This document shows positions 57,396 through 64,000 of a DNA stretch of 64,000 nt, piece by piece. The notes below the pieces were generated by a model, which saw only the letters and a program-made list of their open reading frames with translations, did not search any database and was not told the DNA's origin. A program made the position numbers and the translations under genes. This DNA comes from Pseudomonadota bacterium (GTDB taxonomy: Bacteria; Pseudomonadota; Alphaproteobacteria; Sphingomonadales; Sphingomonadaceae): positions 26,001 to 90,000 of the forward strand of contig JAIUPN010000016.1 of assembly GCA_020160755.1 (NCBI GenBank). Reading direction: 5' to 3'. Position 1 is the first letter of the stretch. Each line of letters opens with the position of its first letter.

Positions 57396-58212
57396 CGTCC
57401 GGTCTGCGCTGCGCGACGCGGCGCAGCGGCTGGAAGGCGTGTCGGACACGCCGCGTCTCGACGCCGAACTGCTGATGGCGCACGCGCTGGGCGTCGAGCG
57501 GCAGGCGCTGCTGCTCGATCCTTCACGTCATGCCGTGCCCGCCGAGTTCGTATCGCTGGTCGAGCGACGGATGGCGCACGAGCCCGTCGCCTATATCGTG
57601 GGATATCGGGATTTCTGGACGATCCGGCTGGCAGTCGGACCCGGAATGCTGATTCCGCGTCCCGACAGTGAGACGCTGATCGAGGCGGCGGTGGACTATT
57701 TCGGCGACAATGCGCCGAAACGGGTGCTCGATCTGGGTTGCGGTCCCGGAACATTGCTCCTTGCGGCGCTCGCCGAATGGCCCAATGCGCATGGTCTGGG
57801 TATCGACGAATCCGAAAAGGCGGCCGACTGGGCCGAAATGAACGCCGACGACCTTGGTCTGGACGATCGGGTGCGTTTTCGGGTCGGTGATTGGGCGGCC
57901 GGTCTCGACGGCCAGTTCGACCTCATCCTGTGCAACCCGCCCTATATTGCCGATTCTGAACAGCTCATGCCCGACGTCGCCGACCATGAGCCCGCAGGCG
58001 CGCTCTTCGCCGGTGCCGACGGGCTCGACGATTATCGGCGCATCATCCCCGATTTGCCGCGCATATTGGCGCCCGGCGGGGTCGCCATCCTTGAAATCGG
58101 GCACACACAACATATATCCGTAGGCGAGCTCGCCGAGGCGGCGGGGTTTTCGGTCGTCTGCAGACAGGATCTCGGCGGCCGCGACAGGGCGCTTTTGCTG
58201 ACCCGCGCCTGA
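57388..58212 (+). CDS. prmC: release factor glutamine methyltransferase
   Basis: A 274-residue SAM-dependent enzyme that methylates the GGQ glutamine of release factors. SAM motif V-L-D-L-G-C-G-P-G-T, substrate motif C-N-P-P-Y, and the N-terminal helical domain with P-R-L-D-A-E-L-L. GTG start at 57388 overlaps prfA by eight bases, the usual arrangement. Confidence 0.95.
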   Translation: MTDVRSALRDAAQRLEGVSDTPRLDAELLMAHALGVERQALLLDPSRHAVPAEFVSLVERRMAHEPVAYIVGYRDFWTIRLAVGPGMLIPRPDSETLIEAAVDYFGDNAPKRVLDLGCGPGTLLLAALAEWPNAHGLGIDESEKAADWAEMNADDLGLDDRVRFRVGDWAAGLDGQFDLILCNPPYIADSEQLMPDVADHEPAGALFAGADGLDDYRRIIPDLPRILAPGGVAILEIGHTQHISVGELAEAAGFSVVCRQDLGGRDRALLLTRA

Positions 58213-58447
58213 CACCTGCACAAGAATTCGCTTGGTTTCCGCCGCAAAGCACGGTAGGGGCGGCTCACAGGCCCGACCGGGATACCTTAATTGGTCCGGC
58301 TAGCCTGCTTCCCACTTACGATGCTGGTGCGGACCGTGGGGTCCGGCGCAAGCGGTAAAGGGAACCGCGCTTGGAGGCGCGGGCGCGACGCGCATATGGC
58401 GCGATCGGCCAAAAGGGGTTGGCGTAGCTTATTAGCTTATCGACAGG
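58213..58447. other. 235-base gap before the DUF4167 gene
   Basis: It contains a short stem around GGACC/GGTCC (near 58332) and a G-rich stretch; no convincing gene or promoter is visible, though a leader for DUF4167 is likely. A GGAAC near 58359 lacks the matching CGTT of an EcfG promoter. Confidence 0.3.
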
Positions 58448-59350
58448 ATGTCTCAGTTGAACATGAACAACCGGCAGAGCGGTCGCCGTCGCGGCCGCAA
58501 CAACAACAGCAACAATAATAACAATCGGTCGCAATCGGGCGGTCGCGGCGGAGTCGACCAGGCCAACCGCATCGACAGCCGCGCGCGCGGCAACGGCGCC
58601 CAGATGATCGAGAAATATCGCAACCTTGCGCGCGACGCGCAGCTTGCGGGTGACCGGGTCCAGACCGAATATTATCTGCAGTTCGCCGACCATTATTTCC
58701 GCGTCGTCAGCGATTTTCGCGCGCGGCAGGAAGAAAAGAACGCGCAGAACGGGCAGGAGCGCAGCCACGACCGCCAGCGCGAGATTCGCGGCGTCGAGGA
58801 CTTCGACGGCCATGACGATACCGACAGCGATTTCGAAGCCGACACCGGCCGCGACGACGGCGACAATGGCGACGACCGCGGCGAACGGAATGATCGTGGC
58901 GACCGCAATGAGCGGAACGACCGCGGTCAGCGCGACAACCGCGGCAATCGCGACGACGACAATCGTGGCAACCGTGAACCGCGCGGCAACCGCGACGATG
59001 ACAATCGCGGCAACCGCCAGCCGGCGCGCAGCCGTCCGGCGCGCAATCGCGACGAGGACGAGGCGCGTGACGATCGGAACGATCGCAGCGAAGCCCCGGC
59101 CGTACGCGAAGAAGCCGCCGAACAGGAACCAGCTCCGCGTCCCGCGCGCCGGCCGGCTCGCCGCCCGCGTCAGGACGACAGCGTCGACAAGGGTGATGCC
59201 GGGATCGACACTGCCGTTTTGCCGCCCGCGATCGGTCGTCCCGACCGCAGCGCCGAAAGCGATGCCGAAGGTGAAGCGCCTGCCGCCAAGCCGCGCCGTA
59301 CGCGCCGTACGCTGGCGACGCGCAGCACCGACGTCGAAGCGGCCGAATAA
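58448..59350 (+). CDS. DUF4167 domain protein with disordered arginine/aspartate-rich tail
   Basis: A 300-residue protein. The DUF4167 segment (about 6-95: N-N-R-Q-S-G-R-R-R-G-R-N-N, then Y-L-Q-F-A-D-H-Y-F-R-V) is followed by a long low-complexity region with repeats of R-G-N-R-D-D-D-N and R-N-D-R-G-D-R, strongly charged and probably disordered. DUF4167 is alphaproteobacterial, commonly next to prmC; RNA binding is suspected from its composition. ATG 58463 is an alternative start. CCAG...CTGG plus TTTTT at 59352-59374 is a weak terminator candidate. Confidence 0.88.
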   Translation: MSQLNMNNRQSGRRRGRNNNSNNNNNRSQSGGRGGVDQANRIDSRARGNGAQMIEKYRNLARDAQLAGDRVQTEYYLQFADHYFRVVSDFRARQEEKNAQNGQERSHDRQREIRGVEDFDGHDDTDSDFEADTGRDDGDNGDDRGERNDRGDRNERNDRGQRDNRGNRDDDNRGNREPRGNRDDDNRGNRQPARSRPARNRDEDEARDDRNDRSEAPAVREEAAEQEPAPRPARRPARRPRQDDSVDKGDAGIDTAVLPPAIGRPDRSAESDAEGEAPAAKPRRTRRTLATRSTDVEAAE

Positions 59351-59392
59351 GCCAGCGTTTTCACACTGGTTTTTCCGATTCGCATGACATAG

Positions 59393-59428
59393 CCTCCCCG
59401 CGGGACATATCCTGCGGGGAGGTTTTTT
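59393..59428 (+). terminator. intrinsic terminator whose 3' arm doubles as a ribosome binding site
   Basis: CCTCCCCGC (59393-59401) pairs with GCGGGGAGG (59414-59422), extended by inner GGA/TCC, then TTTTTT (59423-59428) right before the ATG at 59429. GGGGAGG is also a strong Shine-Dalgarno with six-base spacing, so folding would both end transcription and hide the start of the next gene. Confidence 0.8.
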
Positions 59429-60814
59429 ATGCGCGTGTTGGCCTTGGCCGCTTTGCCCTTGCTCGTCGGCGGGATGTCTTCTTCGGTTTTCGCGCAGGAG
59501 GCTGCGACCGGTAACGCGCAGGGCGATGTCGCGGTCACCATCTATAACAATGGCCAGTCGCTCGTGCAGGACGACCGCCAGCTCAGCGTCGCCGCCGGGC
59601 GCAACCGCATCGAGTTTCCCGACGTATCGGCGCGCATCCGCCCCGAAACGGTGACGCTCTCGGGACCGGGCATCGGGATCGTCGAGCAGAATTTCGATTT
59701 CGACCTGCTCACCCCCGACAAGCTGATGGACAAGGCGGTCGGCCAGTCGATCACCCTCGTCCGCACCAACCCGGCCACCGGCGCCGAACGCACCGAACGC
59801 GCGAAGGTGCTCGCGGCGAACGGCGGCATCGTGCTCCAGATCGGCGAGCGGATCGAGGTCCTTCGCGACGATGGCCTGCCGGTGCGCGCGGTGTTCGACC
59901 GGCTGCCGCCGAATCTGCGCGCGCGGCCGACGCTGTCGGTCACGGTCGATGCCGCGAACGCCGGCACCGTCCCCGCGCGGCTTTCCTATCTCACCCCGAA
60001 CCTTGGCTGGACCGCCGACTATGTGGCGCTGTTCGACGCCGCCAAGGGCGCCATGGATATTCAGGGCTGGGTGACGCTCACCAACAGCACCGGCACGACG
60101 TTCAGCAATGCGCGCACCTTGCTCGTCGCGGGCAGCCCGGGCGGGGGTGGGGGTTTTCGGCAGATGAGCGGCGCGATGGATTCGGCGGGCACCGAATCAA
60201 ACGACCGCGAGCGGCTCGGCGACTATTATCTTTATCCGCTCGCCCAGCGCACGACGATTGCCAACGCGCAGCAGAAGCAGGTGAGCTTCCTCGACGTGAA
60301 GGGCGCGCCCGCGCGCTCGACCTATGAATATGTCAATCGCTGGCTCGGCAGCAACACCGAGCCGGTGAGCACCGCGAGCGTGCTGCGCTTCTCGACCTCG
60401 CGTCAGGGCGGGCTCGGCGACCAGCTCCCCGCGGGCACGATCCGCGTCTATATGCGCGACGCGCGCGGCGACCCGCAATTTATCGGCGAGAACCAGATCG
60501 GTCACACGCCGATGGGCTCGGCGATGTCGCTGCGCACGGGCGATGCATTCGACGTCAAGGTTCAGCCAACGGTCGTGTCGCGGACGCGAAAGGGCGATTC
60601 GCGCTGGGTGACCAGAATGAAATATACGGTCAGCAACGCGCGGCCGGCGCCGGTCACGGTGCTGCTCGCACAGGACGGCCTCTATGGCGACGTCCGGATC
60701 AGCGACGAAAGCCTGAAGGGCGAGCGCATCTCGGCCGACCGTATCGAATGGCAGGTTCCGGTACCCGCCAATGGCAAGGTCGACCTGACCGTCACATTCG
60801 ATTCGCGTTACTGA
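59429..60814 (+). CDS. DUF4139-family exported protein
   Basis: A 461-residue secreted protein with a signal peptide (M-R-V-L-A-L-A-A-L-P-L-L-V-G-G...F-A-Q). It continues Y-N-N-G-Q-S-L-V-Q-D-D-R-Q-L-S-V-A-A-G and L-N/L-G-W-T-A-D-Y-V-A-L-F, hallmark of DUF4139, whose beta-rich domain fills the C-terminal two thirds. Function unknown; similar proteins occur in cell envelopes. Its start sits directly after the T run of a terminator and uses the stem's GGAGG as ribosome binding site. The related gene at 60825 follows after 10 bases. Confidence 0.85.
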   Translation: MRVLALAALPLLVGGMSSSVFAQEAATGNAQGDVAVTIYNNGQSLVQDDRQLSVAAGRNRIEFPDVSARIRPETVTLSGPGIGIVEQNFDFDLLTPDKLMDKAVGQSITLVRTNPATGAERTERAKVLAANGGIVLQIGERIEVLRDDGLPVRAVFDRLPPNLRARPTLSVTVDAANAGTVPARLSYLTPNLGWTADYVALFDAAKGAMDIQGWVTLTNSTGTTFSNARTLLVAGSPGGGGGFRQMSGAMDSAGTESNDRERLGDYYLYPLAQRTTIANAQQKQVSFLDVKGAPARSTYEYVNRWLGSNTEPVSTASVLRFSTSRQGGLGDQLPAGTIRVYMRDARGDPQFIGENQIGHTPMGSAMSLRTGDAFDVKVQPTVVSRTRKGDSRWVTRMKYTVSNARPAPVTVLLAQDGLYGDVRISDESLKGERISADRIEWQVPVPANGKVDLTVTFDSRY

Positions 60815-60824
60815 GATCCGCGCG

Positions 60825-62411
60825 ATGCGGGCCTGGCCCCTGTCGATATGGGTCGCGGCGCTGCTCGCGCCCGCACCCTTGCTCGCGCAGGCTGCGCCGC
60901 CCGTGGTTGTGTCGGCGAAGATCGACGATGCCGCGGTCACCGTCTATCGCGCGCCGTCGCGCGGGAGCGGGCCGATCAATCCGAACTGGCCGCAGGGTTT
61001 CGCCTTCATCACCGAAACGCGCACCGTCACGTTGCCCGCGGGAACTTCGGTGCTGCGATTCGAGGGCGTGGCCGAGGGGCTGCTCCCCGAAACCGCCGTG
61101 GTCAGCGGCCTGCCCGACGGCGTGATCGAAAAGAATCGCGACGCGCGGCTGCTGTCGCCGGCGGGGCTCGTCGATGCCTATCTCAAGCGCAGTGTGACGC
61201 TGCGACGCACCAGCCTTGCGACCGGAAAGGTCGTCGAACAGGAAGCGGTGATCCAGTCGGGGCCGAACGGCGGCGTCATCGTCCAGACTGCGGCCGGAGT
61301 CGAGGCGCTCGCCTGTTCGGGGCTCCCCGAGCGGATGCTTTATCCGCGCGTGCCCAAGGATCTTTCGGCGAAGCCGACGCTATCGGTGCTCGTCGAGAGC
61401 AAGGCGGCGCGGACGGTGAAGGTGCAGCTCCTTTATCTCGCCGAGGGGTTCGACTGGGCCGCCAACTATGTCGCCGACCGCGGTGCCGACGGAAAGACGC
61501 TGGGGCTGACGGGGTGGATTACCGTCGCCAATGGCGGGGTGACGAGCTTTCCAGGCGCGCAGCTCAATGTGATCGCGGGTCGACTCAACAAAATGTACAG
61601 CCCGCCGCTGCCGCGCAGCACGCCCGGCGCGCTGATGCTGAAATGCTGGCCGATGGATATTACGAGCACGCATCCCTTGTGGGAGCTGCCGCCGATCATC
61701 GAGGTCGAGCAGAATTTTGGCGGCGTTGCCGAAGAAGTCATGGTGACGGCGCGGCGGCGCGAAGACCGGATGATGTATGCGATGGCTCCGCCTCCGCCGC
61801 CACCTCCTCCGCCACCGGCGCCGATCGCGCCGCCGGCGGAAGACCTCGGCGACCTCAAATTCTATCGGATCCCCTTTCGCGTCGACGTGTCGGCGAAGGG
61901 ACAGAAGCAGGTCGCGCTGCTGGCGAAGGACAAGGTCGCGGTCGAACAGCTATATGCGGCGACGCTCTATAATTTCGGCGACGGGCGCCCGCAGCCGCTG
62001 ACGATGCGATTGCGGGCGCAGAATCGCGAAGCGGACGGGCTGGGGCTCGCGCTTCCCGCGGGCATGGCGACGATATTCGAAACGATCGGCAGCCGCCGCC
62101 TGCTCGTTGGTGAGGCGAGGATCGGCGACAAGGCAAAGGATGAGCGGGTCGATTACGACATCGGCTCAAGCCCCGCGGTCCAATATAAGGTCGCGGTCCA
62201 GAACGATCCGAACCCCGACTACCGCCTGTGGCAGGTCATGCTGACCAACGCCCGGCCTTTCGATGCCGAGGTCGAAATGCTGATTCCCTTCGCGCTCGAT
62301 CCGACTCCTGCGGGGTGGGAGCGGCGCGGGTCGAGCTGGGTCTGGCGCGTCCGCGTCCCTGCGAACGACAGTCTTGCCCAGACCTTCCGCCAGAAATTGA
62401 AGGGCGACTGA
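60825..62411 (+). CDS. DUF4139-like exported protein, diverged tandem paralogue with polyproline segment
   Basis: A 528-residue secreted protein with a signal peptide (M-R-A-W-P-L-S-I-W-V-A-A-L-L-A-P-A-P-L-L-A-Q). It shares its neighbour's layout (L-L-Y-L-A-E-G-F-D-W-A-A-N-Y-V-A against L-S-Y-L-T-P-N-L-G-W-T-A-D-Y-V-A) but is longer. Residues 303-314 read E-E-V-M-V-T-A-R-R-R-E-D, the motif that starts TonB-dependent receptor plugs in sphingomonads, and residues 322-331 are ten prolines. It begins 10 bases after its neighbour's stop and is surely co-transcribed. Function unknown. Confidence 0.8.
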   Translation: MRAWPLSIWVAALLAPAPLLAQAAPPVVVSAKIDDAAVTVYRAPSRGSGPINPNWPQGFAFITETRTVTLPAGTSVLRFEGVAEGLLPETAVVSGLPDGVIEKNRDARLLSPAGLVDAYLKRSVTLRRTSLATGKVVEQEAVIQSGPNGGVIVQTAAGVEALACSGLPERMLYPRVPKDLSAKPTLSVLVESKAARTVKVQLLYLAEGFDWAANYVADRGADGKTLGLTGWITVANGGVTSFPGAQLNVIAGRLNKMYSPPLPRSTPGALMLKCWPMDITSTHPLWELPPIIEVEQNFGGVAEEVMVTARRREDRMMYAMAPPPPPPPPPPAPIAPPAEDLGDLKFYRIPFRVDVSAKGQKQVALLAKDKVAVEQLYAATLYNFGDGRPQPLTMRLRAQNREADGLGLALPAGMATIFETIGSRRLLVGEARIGDKAKDERVDYDIGSSPAVQYKVAVQNDPNPDYRLWQVMLTNARPFDAEVEMLIPFALDPTPAGWERRGSSWVWRVRVPANDSLAQTFRQKLKGD

Positions 62412-62430
62412 TTCGTCCCGATGGCCCGCG

Positions 62431-62820
62431 TCAGGCCGGCGGCAGCGGACGCGGACGATGATTTTCATCGAGCGCGACAAAGGTGAACACGCCCTCGGTT
62501 ACTTTCACCTCATTCTCGCCGCGATCGCGCGTCGCAATCACCTCGAGCCGGATAGCCAGCGAAGTGCGGCCGCGCCGTTCGATATGCGCGTAGATGGAGA
62601 TGATGTCGCGCAGCAGGATCGGCGCGATGAATTCCATCGTCTCGATCGCGACCGTCGCGACCGCGCCCTGCGCCTCGCGTCCGGCGACGATGCCGCCCGC
62701 GATATCCATCTGACTGAGGACCCAGCCGCCGAAGATATGGCCGTTGGCATTGATGTCGGCGGGGCGCGGTACAACGCGCAGGATCGGATCGCGCGGGCAG
62801 TCTGGCTTGTTATCGGTCAT
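62431..62820 (-). CDS. YciA-like acyl-CoA thioesterase
   Basis: A 129-residue hotdog-fold thioesterase: N-A-N-G-H-I-F-G-G-W-V-L-S-Q-M-D-I-A-G-G, with catalytic Asp in Q-M-D, then E-F-I-A-P-I-L-L-R-D-I-I-S-I-Y-A. It hydrolyses medium or long acyl-CoA. It ends facing the DUF4139-like gene, and its start overlaps the small membrane protein gene by 11 bases, suggesting translational coupling. Confidence 0.92.
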   Translation of the reverse strand: MTDNKPDCPRDPILRVVPRPADINANGHIFGGWVLSQMDIAGGIVAGREAQGAVATVAIETMEFIAPILLRDIISIYAHIERRGRTSLAIRLEVIATRDRGENEVKVTEGVFTFVALDENHRPRPLPPA

Positions 62821-63118
62821 GGTTCATATCCGGATCGTCTTCGAACGGGTCTTCGATCGCTTCGTCATGGCCGCTGCCGCTCGACAGGAAGACAAGCCCC
62901 ATCAACGCGGCGCCGAGCAGGACCGACAGGCCCACCCCGGCGGCGGTCGCGATCATCATGTGGATAGTCAGCGATTCGCCCATCGTGAAGCGAAGCCAGC
63001 CGAGCGCGCCGACGACTGCGAGCAGCGAGACCAGCGCCATGCCCTTCATCAGCCGGCGATAGCGCGCCCAGGCAATTTTCGACGTGTCGCCGTCGTCGAG
63101 CGGAGAGCGTTTGACCAT
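62810..63118 (-). CDS. small two-helix membrane protein
   Basis: A 102-residue protein with a charged N-terminus (M-V-K-R-S-P-L-D-D-G), helices at about 25-43 and 52-80, and an acidic tail (D-E-A-I-E-D-P-F-E-D-D-P-D). No family recognised; similar proteins are conserved in sphingomonads. ATG 63118 is chosen over an upstream start for its membrane-protein-like N-terminus; no strong ribosome binding site. It overlaps the thioesterase start by 11 bases. Confidence 0.7.
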   Translation of the reverse strand: MVKRSPLDDGDTSKIAWARYRRLMKGMALVSLLAVVGALGWLRFTMGESLTIHMMIATAAGVGLSVLLGAALMGLVFLSSGSGHDEAIEDPFEDDPDMNHDR

Positions 63119-63243
63119 GGCGGCTTCCATGGACCAGCCCGGAGGCAAGGCCAAGCGCGAATGGGATGCGGCCGGGTGTTTCGGCTTTGCCGCGAATCAT
63201 GATAGGCTTTGCCTCGACAGAATCGACATGGGGAGCGGCAAGC

Positions 63244-63669
63244 ATGACGATCGGAGCGATCCTTCACGGACGGACGGGTGCAATCATTTCGGCGCGCAAG
63301 GAAGATAGTGTTCGCGCGGTGCTCGACCTGCTTGCGCAGCACCGTATCGGCGCGGTCCCGGTGATGGAGGGTGAGGCGATCGTCGGCATATTTTCCGAAC
63401 GCGACCTCGTCCGGCTGATGTCCTCCTATGGTCCCGAAGCGCTCGATCGCCAGCTCGACGAAGTGATGACCAAGACGCCGGTGACCTGCGATCCGGGAAC
63501 GGCGGTCATCGCGGCGCTGTCACAGATGACGCAGCGCCGCATTCGCCACCTGCCGGTGGTCGACGGCGGCCGACTCGTCGGATTCGTGTCGATCGGCGAC
63601 CTCGTCAAATATCGCATCGACAAGATCGAGGCCGAAGCCGCGGCGATGCGCGACTATATCGCGTCCTGA
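63244..63669 (+). CDS. CBS-pair domain protein
   Basis: A 141-residue protein that is just two CBS motifs: D-S-V-R-A-V-L-D-L-L-A-Q-H-R-I-G-A-V-P-V and V-I-A-A-L-S-Q-M-T-Q-R-R-I-R-H-L-P-V-V. Such stand-alone pairs bind adenine nucleotides and act as energy sensors through partner proteins. ATG 63244 has GGAG upstream. Its stop overlaps the end of the opposing gene by 16 bases. Confidence 0.9.
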   Translation: MTIGAILHGRTGAIISARKEDSVRAVLDLLAQHRIGAVPVMEGEAIVGIFSERDLVRLMSSYGPEALDRQLDEVMTKTPVTCDPGTAVIAALSQMTQRRIRHLPVVDGGRLVGFVSIGDLVKYRIDKIEAEAAAMRDYIAS

Positions 63670-64000
63670 GCGGGGGCGTCGGCCGCGGGCGGCTGGCGGC
63701 GTAATACAAGGCGAATCACTTCGGCGAGCGCGTCGCGTTCGAGCATCCACAGCAACGCGCCATAGAGCGCGACCCCGAGCCCGACGAGCGCCGCGAGCCG
63801 TATCGGCGCGGCAAGGCCGAGCGGCGCGATCGCTTCGGCGGCAAAGCCGACCCCGATCGCCATCACCAGCGCGGGCGCGAGCCCCGGCAGCATCGCCCGC
63901 GCGATGTCCCACAGGGTGACCCGGATCAGCGGGGCCGACAGGCGCGCGGTCACAAGCAAAAGCAGCGGCGCGGCGATCAGCCAGGCCCACGCCATGCCGA
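63654..64000 (-). CDS. probable polysaccharide flippase (Wzx/MATE-like), C-terminal fragment
   Basis: The window cuts the 5' end; about 115 codons remain. They are strongly hydrophobic with three or four membrane helices (A-W-L-I-A-A-P-L-L-L-L, L-W-D-I-A-R-A-M-L-P-G-L-A-P-A-L-V-M-A, G-L-A-A-P-I-R-L) and end in an Arg/Pro-rich tail. This suits the C-terminus of an O-antigen/exopolysaccharide flippase or LPS biosynthesis protein, but without the rest the call is tentative. Confidence 0.5.
   Translation of the reverse strand, partial: GMAWAWLIAAPLLLLVTARLSAPLIRVTLWDIARAMLPGLAPALVMAIGVGFAAEAIAPLGLAAPIRLAALVGLGVALYGALLWMLERDALAEVIRLVLRRQPPAADAPAQDAI

Noticed and set aside
58355..58400. GGAAC upstream of DUF4167 as an EcfG promoter
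   Set aside because: No CGTT at the required distance.
1..64000. CRISPR array, transposase, integrase or rRNA
   Set aside because: No regularly spaced direct repeats, no transposase or integrase-like proteins and no rRNA-like stretches were seen.

Overview
The window is a high-GC stretch of alphaproteobacterial chromosome, most likely from a sphingomonad (Sphingopyxis or a close relative; genus is inferred, not proven). Supporting features are the hisS-prfA-prmC-DUF4167 cluster, a large NAD-dependent glutamate dehydrogenase, hflKC next to an htrA-type protease, an orphan acetoacetyl-CoA reductase, a NodT-type RND efflux operon, and many palindromic repeats between genes. I see no rRNA, tRNA, CRISPR array, transposase or integrase.

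Region 1 (1-10.2 kb) is a stress or low-oxygen island. A leftward operon encodes a DUF465 protein, a DksA/TraR-type zinc protein, an MgtC/DUF4010 membrane protein and an Nramp-like transporter cut by the window edge. Rightward genes encode an Fnr-type regulator with a full set of Fe-S cysteines and an L,D-transpeptidase. Then come Hsp20, a three-BON-domain protein, two tandem-Usp proteins, a single-domain response regulator, a zinc alcohol dehydrogenase and a GNAT acetyltransferase. A TTGAC-N4-GTCAA (Fnr/FixK-type) site lies in front of the second Usp gene.

Region 2 (10.2-18.2 kb) holds an OsmC-like protein, a TetR repressor and a three-gene RND efflux operon. TetR and pump promoters share an operator-like sequence, the pump promoter has near-consensus boxes with a 17-nt spacer, and the pump mRNA leader contains a 14-bp hairpin.

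Region 3 (18.2-29.7 kb) contains a GH97 glycosidase, a MocR-type regulator, a DUF983 protein, and a PAS protein - NAD-glutamate dehydrogenase - ATP-grasp series. The ATP-grasp gene starts on the base after the dehydrogenase stop.

Region 4 (29.8-38.5 kb) is leftward: PhaB-like reductase, DUF1963 protein, ferrochelatase overlapping an orphan molybdopterin oxidoreductase subunit, a SIMPL lipoprotein, another lipoprotein, a CoA-binding protein and the Mrp/ApbC Fe-S carrier.

Region 5 (38.5-52.9 kb) has hflK-hflC-htrA, a VOC protein, a HerA-like ATPase overlapping a globin-like protein, a P450, a small membrane protein behind an EcfG-type (general stress) promoter, a thioesterase, queF, a proline-rich membrane protein, a sulfurtransferase, metC, mscS and ppa.

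Region 6 (53-64 kb) has an M61 peptidase, hisS-prfA-prmC-DUF4167, two tandem DUF4139-type periplasmic proteins, an acyl-CoA thioesterase, a small membrane protein, a CBS-domain protein and the end of a probable polysaccharide flippase.

The most notable signals are the Fnr-type sensor with its matching site, the autoregulated efflux promoter architecture, a terminator whose 3' arm is also the ribosome binding site of the next gene (59393-59431), a 44-bp perfect palindrome (42754-42797), a 28-bp inverted repeat (47170-47250) and the HerA-globin gene pair.
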